Positions 25,290-34,550 are shown, numbered from the stretch's first letter. The stretch: DNA of 44,133 bases from an uncultured Collinsella sp. (GCA_900754275.1 CAAECF010000005.1:1-44133), one strand, 5' to 3'. A program made the numbers and translations. Notes: a model not told the origin generated them from the letters alone.

Positions 25290-26312
25290 ATGGCGCAGAT
25301 GAGGATTAAGGACATTGCTGCCGAGGCGGGCGTGAGCCCGGCCACGGTCTCGCGCTATCTCAACAACCGCCCTGGGCAGATGACCGAGGAAACCCGTGCT
25401 CGCATCGCGGCAGTTATCGAGCGCACCGGCTATCGTCCACGTGCCGCCGCGCGCAATCTGCGCAGCTCGCGTACCAACCTCATCGGCGTGATCTTGGCCG
25501 ACATTGCTAACCCGTTCTCCAGCGCCATGCTCGAAGGGCTTTCCGCCAGCGCCGCCGCGCGCGGCTGCTCGCTCATGACGGCCATTAGCGGCAACGACCC
25601 CGCCAAGGAGGCAGAGTCGCTCACCAGACTTATCGATGCCGGCGTGGACGGCCTGGTCGTCAATACCTGCGGAGGCAACGACAAGGCGATCGCCGAGGCT
25701 GCGGGACGCCTGCCCGTCGTGCTGCTCGACCGCGATGTTGCCGACGGCGGTGTCGATCTGGTGACCTCCAACAACCGTGAGCTGGTCGCCGGCCTGGTAG
25801 ACGCCTTGGCCTCTGCGGGCAGCGAGCGCCTGTGCCTGCTCACCGAGGCAAGCGACGACAGCCCCGTGCGTCGCGAACGCGCCGAGGCGTTTGCCGACGA
25901 GCTTTCGCGCCGCGGTCTTGCGGGCGAGGTCGTCACCCTGGCCGACGGTGGCGTCGAGGGTGTCAGTCGCCTGGACGAGACCATCCGCGGCTATGCGGGT
26001 AAAAAGCTCGGCCTCATTGCCGTCAACGGTCTGGTCTTCCTGCGCCTGACCGAGGCGCTGGCACAGTTGGGACCTTCGTTGCCGGCGGGTCTCAAGATCG
26101 CAACGTTTGACGACTATCCCTGGAACCACGTGCTCTTTGGCGGTGTGACCACGGCAGCGCAGGACACTCTTACCATTGCCGAGCGCGTAGTCGAGCGTCT
26201 GTCCGAACGCATCGACATCGTTACCACTACGGTGGGCGATGCCGCAAAGCTCGCCCCCAAGCGCATCGAGATCCCCGGCCACATCGAACACCGCGCCTCG
26301 ACCTTACGCTAG
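25290..26312 (+). CDS. LacI-family repressor of the kdg genes
   Basis: 340-residue LacI/GalR regulator: N-terminal helix-turn-helix (RIKDIAAEAGVSPATVSRYLNN), hinge, and a periplasmic-binding-protein-like effector domain (LIGVILADIANPFSSAMLEGL, GVDGLVVNTCGGND, ATFDDYPWNHVL). It is transcribed away from kdgK with shared operators, so it most likely senses KDG or KDPG. The ATG at 25290 is the best start for alignment with the family; its ribosome site is weak. Confidence 0.92.
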   Translation: MAQMRIKDIAAEAGVSPATVSRYLNNRPGQMTEETRARIAAVIERTGYRPRAAARNLRSSRTNLIGVILADIANPFSSAMLEGLSASAAARGCSLMTAISGNDPAKEAESLTRLIDAGVDGLVVNTCGGNDKAIAEAAGRLPVVLLDRDVADGGVDLVTSNNRELVAGLVDALASAGSERLCLLTEASDDSPVRRERAEAFADELSRRGLAGEVVTLADGGVEGVSRLDETIRGYAGKKLGLIAVNGLVFLRLTEALAQLGPSLPAGLKIATFDDYPWNHVLFGGVTTAAQDTLTIAERVVERLSERIDIVTTTVGDAAKLAPKRIEIPGHIEHRASTLR

Positions 26313-26366
26313 CCGCTCGTTCGCAACGGTCTGCTCGCGCACGTTTTTTTGAGCGCTTGATACGCT

Positions 26367-26382
26367 TTAACCCTGCGGAAAC
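26367..26382 (+). promoter_or_regulatory. GlnR-box-like site before the GS-like gene
   Basis: TTAAC-N6-GAAAC fits the actinobacterial GlnR half-site pair (GTnAC-N6-GAAAC). It lies 66 bases before the ATG and just upstream of a -10-like TAGTAT (26395-26400). The GlnR gene is the next but one gene. Confidence 0.6.
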
Positions 26383-26447
26383 ATTTTTCTGCGATAGTAT
26401 CTGCGATATAGACCAGTCGAAACCCGCCCGAAAGAAAGGGGAGCGAC

Positions 26448-27785
26448 ATGAACCAGCAGAACATCGATTACGTACTCCGCTCCGTAGAGCAGCGTGATAT
26501 CCGCTTTGTGCGTCTGTGGTTTGTCGACATTCTCGGCCGCCTCAAAAACTTTGCTATTAGCCCCGAGGACCTCGAGGTCGCTTTTGAGGAGGGCATTGGC
26601 TTTGACGGCTCGGCCATCGAGGGCTTTGCCACGCCCGAGGAAGCCGACATGCTGGCGTTCCCTGATGCCTCGACCTTCCAGATTTTGCCGTGGCGTCCGA
26701 GCCACAACGGCGTCGCCCGTGTGTTTTGCGACGTATGCACCCCCGATTGCAAGCCCTTCGCCGGCGACCCGCGCGATGCCCTGCGCCGCATGTTCCACAA
26801 GGCCGAGAAGGCCGGCTACCTACTCAACGTTGGTGCCGAGCTGGAGTATTACTACTTCCCCGACGAGCACACGCCCGAGCCGCTCGACAACGTGGGCTAC
26901 TTCGATCTTTCGGTGAGCGATGCCGCCCGCGACCTGCGCCGCAACACGGTCCTCACGCTCGAGAAGATGTCCGTGCCCGTGGAGTACACCTTCCACGCCG
27001 CCGGTCGCTCGCAGCACGGCATGAGCCTGCGCCACGCCGAGGCCCTGAGCATGTCCGACGCCATCACCACGGCCAAGCTCATCATTAAGCAGCAGGCTTA
27101 CGAGAGCGGTTGCCACGCCTCCTTTATGCCCAAGCCGTTGGCAGGCGAAGACGGCAGCGCTATGTTCCTGTGCCAGTCGCTATTCGACCACGACGGCAAC
27201 AACGTCTTTTGGGGCGAGGACGACGAGAAGTACCACCTCTCCGACATCGCCAAGCACTACATGGCCGGCATCCTGGCGCATGCCCGCGAGATCAGCGCTA
27301 TCACCAACCCTACGGTCAACTCGTACAAGCGCATTACTACCGGCGGCGACTCTGTGCCGCAGTACGCCACGTGGGGCCTGCGCAACCGCGCGAGCATGAT
27401 CCGCATTCCGGTCTACAAGCCCGGCAAGCAGCTGTCCACGCGCATCGAGCTTCGCAGCCCCGACCCCATGGCCAATCCGTACCTGGTCAACGCCGTCACG
27501 CTGGCGGCTGGACTCGACGGCATCGAACGCAAGCTGGAGCTCCCGCCCGAGGCCACGGCCGAGACGCTCAAGCTCACCGACCGCCAGATGCTCGAGGCCG
27601 GCTACACGCCGCTGCCGCGCTCGCTTAAAGAGGCACTCGACGTCTTTGAGGACTCGCAGTTTATGAAGGATGCCCTCGGCGAGCACATCCACGGCTTCTT
27701 CCTCAAAAAGAAGCGCGACGAGTGGCATAAGTTCGAGTCCACGATCACCGAGTGGGAGATCAAGCATTATCTGGCGAACTCCTAA
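26448..27785 (+). CDS. glutamine-synthetase-like protein, active site altered
   Basis: 445-residue class I GS fold: FVDILGRLKNF, GFDGSAIEGF (Asp53), GDPRDALRRM, GAELEYYYF (Glu131, Glu133), NSYKRITTGG and RIELRSPDPMANPYLV (Glu334) are conserved. Several catalytic positions are not: the two metal-binding Glu of HHEVAPGQHEID become Ala184 and Gly191 (FHAAGRSQHGMS); the metal-binding His of GSGMHC is Phe240 (GSAMFLC); the flap Glu of GYEAP is replaced by GGDSV. Normal GS activity is therefore doubtful; a different ligase or a regulatory role are options. RBS GAAAGAAAGGGG. It precedes glnR by 50 bases. Confidence 0.85.
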   Translation: MNQQNIDYVLRSVEQRDIRFVRLWFVDILGRLKNFAISPEDLEVAFEEGIGFDGSAIEGFATPEEADMLAFPDASTFQILPWRPSHNGVARVFCDVCTPDCKPFAGDPRDALRRMFHKAEKAGYLLNVGAELEYYYFPDEHTPEPLDNVGYFDLSVSDAARDLRRNTVLTLEKMSVPVEYTFHAAGRSQHGMSLRHAEALSMSDAITTAKLIIKQQAYESGCHASFMPKPLAGEDGSAMFLCQSLFDHDGNNVFWGEDDEKYHLSDIAKHYMAGILAHAREISAITNPTVNSYKRITTGGDSVPQYATWGLRNRASMIRIPVYKPGKQLSTRIELRSPDPMANPYLVNAVTLAAGLDGIERKLELPPEATAETLKLTDRQMLEAGYTPLPRSLKEALDVFEDSQFMKDALGEHIHGFFLKKKRDEWHKFESTITEWEIKHYLANS

Positions 27786-27835
27786 TCGCGCTGGCTTGTT
27801 CCAGTACGATTGAGCTCATTTCTTTGGAGGCCGAT

Positions 27836-28498
27836 ATGTCCGAAAAGAGTGCCCTGTTCATGGCGCGCACGACGCGCTTCCACGAGTTTGCCCGCAGCTT
27901 GACGACCACCCTGGGCGTCGAGGTGAGTCTGGCCACTCCCGATTCGCCGACTGCGGCGCACGACTTTGACCTGCTGATCCTCGATTCCGATGGCATCCGC
28001 AGCGACCGCATCGATCAGATTGCCAAGTGGCTTGACGATCGCGGCGGTGTCCCCATGCTGGTGATTGTCGACGACGAGGCGCTCGGTACCTTGCGCCTGC
28101 CCAATCACGCGCATGCCGACTTTGTATGCCCAACGGCGACGCCCAACGAGCTCAAGGCCCGCGCGCAGCGCCTGATGGGCGAGGAGGAGACCGTCACCGC
28201 CGATGATGTGCTCAACATCGATAACCTCGAGATCAACTTGGCCACCTACCAGGTGACGCTCGATAACGAGCCCATCGACCTGACGCTGATGGAATACTCG
28301 CTGCTGAGCTTTTTGGCGACGCACCCCAACCGCGCCTACAGCCGCGAGGTGCTGCTGCACCGCGTGTGGGGTTTTGAGTACTGCGGCGGCACCCGTACCG
28401 TCGACGTGCACATCCGACGCATCCGCTCCAAGGTGGGCCCGCAGATCGCGGCGCACATCACCACCGTCCGCGGCGTGGGCTATCTGTTTAAGGACTAG
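27836..28498 (+). CDS. glnR: GlnR-type orphan OmpR-family regulator
   Basis: 220-residue response-regulator-like protein: a degenerate receiver domain (LLILDSDGIRSD, where the acidic pocket is incomplete) and a C-terminal OmpR winged helix (LTLMEYSLLSFLATHPNRAYSREVLLHRVWG, TVDVHIRRIRSKVG, TVRGVGYLF). No sensor kinase is nearby, as for actinobacterial GlnR, the nitrogen regulator. Context with a GS-like gene and the GlnR-box-like site supports this. RBS TTTGGAGG about 6 bases before ATG. Confidence 0.8.
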   Translation: MSEKSALFMARTTRFHEFARSLTTTLGVEVSLATPDSPTAAHDFDLLILDSDGIRSDRIDQIAKWLDDRGGVPMLVIVDDEALGTLRLPNHAHADFVCPTATPNELKARAQRLMGEEETVTADDVLNIDNLEINLATYQVTLDNEPIDLTLMEYSLLSFLATHPNRAYSREVLLHRVWGFEYCGGTRTVDVHIRRIRSKVGPQIAAHITTVRGVGYLFKD

Positions 28499-28619
28499 AT
28501 TTCCACCGCAAGGGGGCAGGCATCGTTGTGGTGGCTTTGCCGCATGCGTGGATTCCTTTCGGGCCTGCAACAGAACTTAAGCCTTCCTAAAAGATTGCGT
28601 TCTCGTACACGTACGCCCG

Positions 28620-28676
28620 TATATTGGGGTACAACTCAACGTGAACAACGATGGCCCGCCGGCAGTTCGGCGGGCC
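28620..28676 (+). promoter_or_regulatory. promoter and hairpin upstream of htrA
   Basis: TATATT (28620-28625) is a -10-like box; TTGCGT 19 bases upstream is a poor -35. GGCCCGCCG (28653-28661) pairs with CGGCGGGCC (28668-28676), followed by TTTGG, 29 bases before htrA. The hairpin may be the glnR terminator or an attenuator in the htrA leader. Confidence 0.45.
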
Positions 28677-28705
28677 TTTGGTTATTTGACGAAAGGACCG
28701 CAGCT

Positions 28706-30166
28706 ATGAGCGAGAACGATTCCCAGCGTCCCCAGGATGTTGGCAATGCCGGCGAGACTCAGCAGCAGCCGCGCGTGCAGGTAGAGTCGACGCCTGCCGG
28801 CAGCAACATTCCCTATGTGCAGGCCTACGACACGCAGACCGGCCAGCCGCTGGACGGTCAGCAGGTCGTGAACAAGCACACGGTGGTCAAGACCAAGACC
28901 AAAAAGCTGCCGATCTTTATTACGGCGCTTGCCGGCTGTGCCTGCGGTGCCCTGCTGGTCATCGCGCTCATTATGAGCGGCACGCTCAACATTGGCGGCG
29001 GCAGGAACGCCGTGACAGCGGGTGCTTCGGGTTCGTCGACGCAAAAGATTTCGATCGACTCCGAGGACACCACGCTGGCCGAGGCCGTTTCTGCCAAGGC
29101 CCTGCCCTCCGTCGTTTCCATCACCGCCACTTCGAGCGGCAACCAGAATGGCTCGCTTTCGCAGTCTGCTGATGAGTCGGATAGCTCGGGCAGCGTCGGT
29201 TCGGGCGTGGTGCTCGATACCGCAGGCCACATCCTCACCAACAACCACGTGGTCGATGGTTACGATCAGTACGTGGTGACCATGGACGATGGCACCACCT
29301 ACGAGGCCGAGTTCGTGGGCAACGATGCTTCGAGCGACCTAGCCGTCATCAAGCTCAAAGATGCAGACGCCTCCAAGCTCACGCCGATCGAGATTGGTGA
29401 CTCCTCCAAGCTCAACGTTGGCGAGTGGGTCATGGCGATTGGCTCGCCGTTCGGCAACGAACAGTCTGTCTCCACGGGTATCGTGTCTGCGCTCTATCGC
29501 TCCACGGCTATGAGCTCTACCAGCGGCAACACCATCTACGCCAACATGATCCAGACCGATGCCGCCATCAACCCGGGCAACTCCGGCGGCGCGCTCGTCA
29601 ACGACAATGGTGAGCTGGTGGGCATTAACTCGCTCATCGAGAGCTATTCGGGCTCCAGCTCGGGCGTGGGCTTTGCTATTCCCGTTAACTACGCCAAGAA
29701 CATTGCCGACCAGATCATCGACGGCAAGACGCCGGTGCATCCGTACCTGGGCGCCACGCTTTCGAGCGTCAACGCGCTCAACGCCCGCACCAACAAGCTG
29801 AGCACCGATAGCGGCGCGTATGTGGCGAGCGTCGTCGAGGATGGTCCTGCTGCCAAGGCCGGCATTCAGGAGGGCGATGTCATTACCAAGCTGGGCGACG
29901 ACGAGATTACGAGCGCCGATGGCCTGATCATCGCGCTGCGCAGCCACGAGGTGGGCGAGAAGGTCGAGATCACGCTCATGCGCGGCAAGGAAGAGAAGAA
30001 GGTCACCGTCGAGCTGGGCTCCGATGAGGAGCTGCAGAACCAGCAGCAGGACGACAGTTCGACCGACACCGGCAACGGCGGTATTACCGACGAGCAGCTG
30101 CGCCAGTACCTGGAGGAGCTGCTGGGCCAGCAGGGCCAGGGTCAGGGCTACGGCCAGGGTTACTAA
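28706..30166 (+). CDS. htrA: HtrA/DegP-family membrane-anchored serine protease
   Basis: 486-residue protease/chaperone for envelope quality control. Residues 1-67 are a Gln-rich cytoplasmic stretch, 68-91 a membrane helix, then a trypsin-like domain with catalytic His181 (LTNNHVVDG), Asp211 (SSDLAVIKL) and Ser293 (NPGNSGGAL), and a PDZ domain about 350-455. The tail is Gln/Gly-rich (GQQGQGQGYGQGY). RBS GAAAGGA at 28691 decides the ATG at 28706. Confidence 0.95.
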   Translation: MSENDSQRPQDVGNAGETQQQPRVQVESTPAGSNIPYVQAYDTQTGQPLDGQQVVNKHTVVKTKTKKLPIFITALAGCACGALLVIALIMSGTLNIGGGRNAVTAGASGSSTQKISIDSEDTTLAEAVSAKALPSVVSITATSSGNQNGSLSQSADESDSSGSVGSGVVLDTAGHILTNNHVVDGYDQYVVTMDDGTTYEAEFVGNDASSDLAVIKLKDADASKLTPIEIGDSSKLNVGEWVMAIGSPFGNEQSVSTGIVSALYRSTAMSSTSGNTIYANMIQTDAAINPGNSGGALVNDNGELVGINSLIESYSGSSSGVGFAIPVNYAKNIADQIIDGKTPVHPYLGATLSSVNALNARTNKLSTDSGAYVASVVEDGPAAKAGIQEGDVITKLGDDEITSADGLIIALRSHEVGEKVEITLMRGKEEKKVTVELGSDEELQNQQQDDSSTDTGNGGITDEQLRQYLEELLGQQGQGQGYGQGY

Positions 30167-30192
30167 CGAGCCATTTCGCACATGCCGAAGCC

Positions 30193-30233
30193 AGAGGGGC
30201 TGTCCCATCAACGCGGGACAGCCCCTCTTTTCT
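30193..30233 (+). terminator. htrA terminator
   Basis: AGAGGGGCTGTCCC (30193-30206) pairs perfectly with GGGACAGCCCCTCT (30215-30228), followed by TTTTCTT. Confidence 0.92.
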
Positions 30234-30303
30234 TATTAATCCGTTGGGGACGGAGGAAAACGGATCACTTGTGGCTGGCAAGAGGCCTGGTTCGTAATGG
30301 TCT

Positions 30304-30504
30304 GGACAGTTAGTTCAGATACGTATAAATCTGGGGCAGCTTGGGATGCGTTTTGAGCAATTTTTGATTGGGATGGGGTTTGAATGGGTGTTTGGGAGGG
30401 CGAGCGGGACGTTTACATGGTCTCAGGGAGCCCAAATTAGTTGAAACAGGGGTGTTCGTGTCTAATCCAGCTCTAGGATTTATACGTATCTGAACTAACT
30501 GTCC
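30304..30504. mobile_element. 201-bp element with 27-bp perfect inverted ends (MITE-like)
   Basis: 30304-30330 and 30478-30504 are perfect 27-bp inverted repeats (starting GGACAGTTAGTTCAGATACG) around 147 bases without an open frame. This suits a miniature inverted-repeat element or a very long hairpin. No clear target duplication flanks it. It fills the htrA-ligA gap (447 bases), in which I see no gene. Confidence 0.7.
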
Positions 30505-30613
30505 ACCCCAGTCTGGCGGCTGCCGATTCGGTGCGGTTCGAAAGGGTTATTCGGCCCCATCGTGACCGGTGGTACTCTAGTATCCGTTTGAAATCGAGCG
30601 AAGGAGTGCCGCT

Positions 30614-32842
30614 ATGGAGCAATCGAGCCTGTTTGGTGACGGCGTGGACATCGATACCGAAACGCCCGCGAGCATGGATACCGCTGCACCGGACGATGCC
30701 CGTGCCCAGGCGGCAGCGCGTGCGGCCGAGCTGCGCCACGAGCTCGATTACCACGCCTATCGCTACTACATGCTCGATGCGCCCGAGATCACGGACGCCG
30801 CCTTTGACAAAATGCTCGTTGAGCTGCAGGAAATCGAGGCAACCTACCCCGACCTGGTGACGCCCGATAGCTATACCCAGCGCGTGGGCGGCTACGTGAG
30901 CGAGCAGTTTACGCCGGTCACGCACATGGCACGCATGTATTCCATGGACGATGCCATGGACCTGGACGAGCTCGACGTATGGCTCCAGCGTATCGAGGAT
31001 GCGCTCGGTGCCGGCAGCGTCACCTATACCTGCGAGCTTAAGATCGATGGTCTGGGCGTGGCCCTTACTTACCAAAACGGCACCTTCGTGCGCGCGGCCA
31101 CACGTGGCGATGGCACCACGGGCGAGGACGTGTCGCTCAACGTGCGCACCATCAAGGATGTGCCCATGCATCTGTCCGAAGCGGCGCTCGCCCACATGGG
31201 CGCCGACCGCGAGCGTACCATCGAGGTCCGTGGCGAGGTCTACATGCCCAAGGGCAGCTTTGTTCGCCTGAACGACGAGGCCGATGCCGAGGGGCGCGAC
31301 CCCTTTGCTAACCCGCGCAACGCCGCTGCCGGCAGCCTGCGCCAAAAGGACCCCAAGGTCACAGCGCGCCGCGACCTGGCCACCTTTATCTATGCCATCG
31401 CCGATACCGATCCGCTGCACGTTCACAGCCAGCGCGAATTTCTCGACTGGCTGCGCAGTGCCGGCTTTAGTGTCAACCCCAACGTGGCCCGTTGTGCCAC
31501 GCCCGCCGAGGTCCACGAGTTCTGTGCCCAGGCGCTTGAGCACCGCGGTGACCTGGACTACGACATCGACGGCGTGGTCGTAAAGGTGGACAGCTTTCAG
31601 CAGCAGCTCGACCTGGGCTTTACCGCCCGCGCGCCGCGCTGGGCCATTGCCTTTAAGTTTCCGCCCGAAGAAAAGCAGACCGTCCTGCGCGAAATTCGCA
31701 TCCAGGTGGGCCGCACCGGTGTGCTCACGCCGGTCGCCGAGTTCGATCCGGTGACGGTTGCCGGCTCCACCATCGCGCGCGCCACGCTGCACAATATCGA
31801 CGAGATCCGTCGCAAAAACGTGCGCGAGGGCGACACCATCATCGTGCACAAGGCAGGCGACGTAATCCCCGAGGTCGTGGGCCCGGTGCTCGATAAGCGC
31901 CCGGCCGATTCGGTCGACTGGCACATGCCCGAGGTCTGCCCCGTGTGCGGCAGCCCCGTTGTCCACGAGGATGGCGAGGTTGCCTACCGCTGTGTGTCCA
32001 TCGACTGCCCCGCACAGCTCAAGGAGCGCTTGCTCCACTGGGTGAGCCGCGGCTGCATGGACGTCGACGGCCTGGGCGACGAGATCGTCGACAAGATGAT
32101 CGCCGCCGGCCTGATCCACGATGTCGCAGACTTCTACCAGCTCACGGTCGACGACATCGCCGGACTGGACACGGGGCGCACCTATGCCAGCTCCAACAGC
32201 AAAAAGGGCGTCAAGAAGGGTGACCCCATTCCGGTAGGCCTCAAGACGGCCGAGAAAATCATCGCCGAGCTCAACAAGTCCAAGAGCCAGCCGCTCGGTC
32301 GCGTGCTGTTTGCCCTGGGCATCCGCCACGTGGGCAAGAGCGTGGGCGAGGTCATCGCCGAGCGATTCCTGTCGATTGACAAGCTCGTCTTGGCGAGTGA
32401 AGAGGACATCGCCGAGTGCGAGGGCATCGGTCCTAAGATTGCGGCGAGCGTCAAGCAGTTCCTGGCCGTGCCCGAGAACCTTGCCGTGCTGGAGCGCCTG
32501 CGCCAGGCGGGCCTGTCGCTCGAGGTCGATTTGAGCGCCGCGCACGCGCAAGCCGCAGCCGACGCTGGCGTGGCAGGCGAGCTCGCCGACGCACAGCCGC
32601 TTGCGGGTCTGACCTTCGTGCTCACCGGTACGCTCGTCAACCGCACGCGCGATGAGGCGGGCGCGGCGCTCAAGGTGCTCGGCGCCAAGGTTTCGGGCAG
32701 TGTGTCGAAGAAGACGAGCTATCTGGTCGCCGGCCCCAAGGCAGGCTCCAAGCTCACCAAGGCCGAGCAGCTGGGTGTGCCCGTGTTGGATGAGGCGGTA
32801 CTTGAGCAGATTTTGGCGATGGGTAGGGTCCCGGAGGCATAA
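30614..32842 (+). CDS. ligA: NAD-dependent DNA ligase
   Basis: Seals nicks in replication and repair. 742 residues with all LigA domains: Ia and adenylation with the nucleophile Lys143 in CELKIDGLGVAL, OB fold (FKFPPEEKQTVLREIRIQVGRTG), zinc finger Cys442, Cys445, Cys460, Cys465, helix-hairpin-helix repeats, and a C-terminal BRCT domain from about 658. Slightly longer than average because of N-terminal and linker extensions. RBS GAAGGAG before the ATG. Confidence 0.97.
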   Translation: MEQSSLFGDGVDIDTETPASMDTAAPDDARAQAAARAAELRHELDYHAYRYYMLDAPEITDAAFDKMLVELQEIEATYPDLVTPDSYTQRVGGYVSEQFTPVTHMARMYSMDDAMDLDELDVWLQRIEDALGAGSVTYTCELKIDGLGVALTYQNGTFVRAATRGDGTTGEDVSLNVRTIKDVPMHLSEAALAHMGADRERTIEVRGEVYMPKGSFVRLNDEADAEGRDPFANPRNAAAGSLRQKDPKVTARRDLATFIYAIADTDPLHVHSQREFLDWLRSAGFSVNPNVARCATPAEVHEFCAQALEHRGDLDYDIDGVVVKVDSFQQQLDLGFTARAPRWAIAFKFPPEEKQTVLREIRIQVGRTGVLTPVAEFDPVTVAGSTIARATLHNIDEIRRKNVREGDTIIVHKAGDVIPEVVGPVLDKRPADSVDWHMPEVCPVCGSPVVHEDGEVAYRCVSIDCPAQLKERLLHWVSRGCMDVDGLGDEIVDKMIAAGLIHDVADFYQLTVDDIAGLDTGRTYASSNSKKGVKKGDPIPVGLKTAEKIIAELNKSKSQPLGRVLFALGIRHVGKSVGEVIAERFLSIDKLVLASEEDIAECEGIGPKIAASVKQFLAVPENLAVLERLRQAGLSLEVDLSAAHAQAAADAGVAGELADAQPLAGLTFVLTGTLVNRTRDEAGAALKVLGAKVSGSVSKKTSYLVAGPKAGSKLTKAEQLGVPVLDEAVLEQILAMGRVPEA

Positions 32843-32848
32843 TGATTT

Positions 32849-32882
32849 GTTGAGGAACTGCGCAGAGGCTCAGTTCCTCAAC
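32849..32882. terminator. hairpin between ligA and the lipoprotein gene
   Basis: GTTGAGGAACTG (32849-32860) pairs with CAGTTCCTCAAC (32871-32882). It lies between convergent genes and includes the stop of the lipoprotein gene. T runs are poor on both sides. Confidence 0.55.
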
Positions 32883-33264
32883 ATCTCCTTATAGTGTTTG
32901 CCTGTTCAATTTCGATATCGTTTCCCTCGTATGATCCAGATGCGTCTACCGACTCAAAGCGTGAGTAGGAAACTCTTGTCCCAACTTTGATTTGGGAAAG
33001 CTTGTCTTTGATTCGGCCAGATGAGGGGAATGTAATCCGGGTTTGCTTTCCAGCGTCGGTGTAGCGGGGACTGTTGTCTGTTTGGATTACGAGTTCCGTT
33101 CCCTCAATAGAATGAACGCTGCCGGCTCCAAAGACAAGGTAATCATCTCCTCCGCTATAGCGGGCTCTATCTGTGCATGAAGAAACGGATGCAAACATAG
33201 CGAAAATCACCAATATCGTAACCAGGCCAAAGGCCGTGGTGCCATAGCATTTTGATGGTGCCAT
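32878..33264 (-). CDS. small putative lipoprotein
   Basis: 128 residues, not recognised as a known family. N-terminus has a hydrophobic segment (FGLVTILVIFAMFA, about 12-25) followed by VSSC, a plausible lipobox with Cys30, so it is probably membrane-anchored. The rest is polar and beta-rich. The ATG at 33264 lies five bases after the stop of the protease gene, so the two are translated together. Codon use is AT-richer than the neighbours. It could chaperone or inhibit the protease, but this is inference only. Confidence 0.65.
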   Translation of the reverse strand: MAPSKCYGTTAFGLVTILVIFAMFASVSSCTDRARYSGGDDYLVFGAGSVHSIEGTELVIQTDNSPRYTDAGKQTRITFPSSGRIKDKLSQIKVGTRVSYSRFESVDASGSYEGNDIEIEQANTIRRC

Positions 33265-33269
33265 CCGGT

Positions 33270-34442
33270 CTACCAAAAGACTGTTCCGTTCAATTTGACC
33301 ATATTAGGCGTTGCATAGTTAATCGCTCGGGGATAAGTGTTCCATCCGTCGAATACTTCGAGCCACTGCAGTTCGATGCCAGAGCTTCCATTATGCCCAG
33401 TAAAATAGCCAGTTACCGTGACCGTATGACCTGATAGCTCGACGGATCCTTCACTGTTCCGGCTGTTGATCCACATATGATACAAGCCGATATTCCCTTG
33501 ATCGATAGTTGCTCTGTACTGAGCGAATTGAGGCTGATAACCGAAAAATTGAGTATTAAGTGCTCTACCCTTTTGAGCGGCAAGACTTTTAAACGGAACA
33601 ATTCCATCTGGGATGATCGTGCTTCCGTACTCGACGCCCTGATCATTGGTCTTATACGTTGTTGTGCCAGTGACGTTCCATATTTCTTTATAATAATCGG
33701 GATTAAATTGATTAGCGTTTGAACTGGTGAGACCGTAATGCATTGATACAGCGTACAAGGCAGAAACGACGCATGCATACTTATTAGTGCGGGCTTCAAC
33801 TAATGATTCCGAGACTCCTCGGAACGGTATTCCGTTTAAATCGTCTATTTGGAAATGCAACATCAAGTCATCTTCATTGATAATGACTGCATCCCATGAA
33901 GTTGGGTTATTGCTTTGAGGTGCTATACCCTTTTTGGTGACAATCGGGACAGACCGTATATTGTTATAGTTGGTTACACAGTCTCTAGTTCCTGGCACCA
34001 AAGTTCCATATTCAATATCGTTGTACGAAATTAGTACGGTTGGGTTTGTGGCCTGTTGGCCGGAATAAGTTGAAATGGCGTTTGATAGAGAAGCTGAAAT
34101 CGGAAGAATGGTATCGCCGAGGGTTATCTCCTTCAGAAGCCCAGGATATGATGCGTCAAGTATTAAATAACCGTAAGGGCTTCCTTCCCTTGTGACACTG
34201 ATTTCATAGCCACAGATAAGGCCGATTTGTTGGCATACGGGAACGATTTGCTCGATCTCTAAGTTCGCGGATCCGTCGACGATGGGCAACAGGGAAAGCG
34301 CGTAGTCTTGTGCTAGGTCTGAAGTAAAAGCGACGGATGAGTTTGAGTCGGCAGCGAATACTCTTGTTGGGCGTGACGCGGATAAGCCGATGATCGAGGC
34401 TAGGCCGAGAAGAAACGAGCGACGTGATTGAACTCTGGGCAT
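33270..34442 (-). CDS. Tat-exported putative papain/C39-like cysteine protease
   Basis: 390 residues with a twin-arginine signal (SRRSFLLGLA, Arg7-Arg8) ending near ASRPTRVFAA. Residues 60-110 resemble a pro-domain (GSPYGYLILDASYPGLLKEI). A catalytic-type Cys224 lies in NKYACVVSALYAVSMHYG, His339 in SGHTVTVTGYF and Asp365 in WLEVFDGWN, the order of papain-fold C10/C39-like enzymes. Family not certain. The gene is clearly lower in G+C than neighbours, suggesting acquisition. A -10-like TAAAAT is upstream, and GGAG precedes the ATG. Confidence 0.7.
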   Translation of the reverse strand: MPRVQSRRSFLLGLASIIGLSASRPTRVFAADSNSSVAFTSDLAQDYALSLLPIVDGSANLEIEQIVPVCQQIGLICGYEISVTREGSPYGYLILDASYPGLLKEITLGDTILPISASLSNAISTYSGQQATNPTVLISYNDIEYGTLVPGTRDCVTNYNNIRSVPIVTKKGIAPQSNNPTSWDAVIINEDDLMLHFQIDDLNGIPFRGVSESLVEARTNKYACVVSALYAVSMHYGLTSSNANQFNPDYYKEIWNVTGTTTYKTNDQGVEYGSTIIPDGIVPFKSLAAQKGRALNTQFFGYQPQFAQYRATIDQGNIGLYHMWINSRNSEGSVELSGHTVTVTGYFTGHNGSSGIELQWLEVFDGWNTYPRAINYATPNMVKLNGTVFW

Positions 34443-34550
34443 AATGTCTCCTGCCTATGGGGGGCAATATGCTGTCATTTTATTTGCTACAAAATACAAT
34501 CTAATTCGGATTAAGGTAAATGGATGGAATTGCTCGATAAATGGTAGTGA

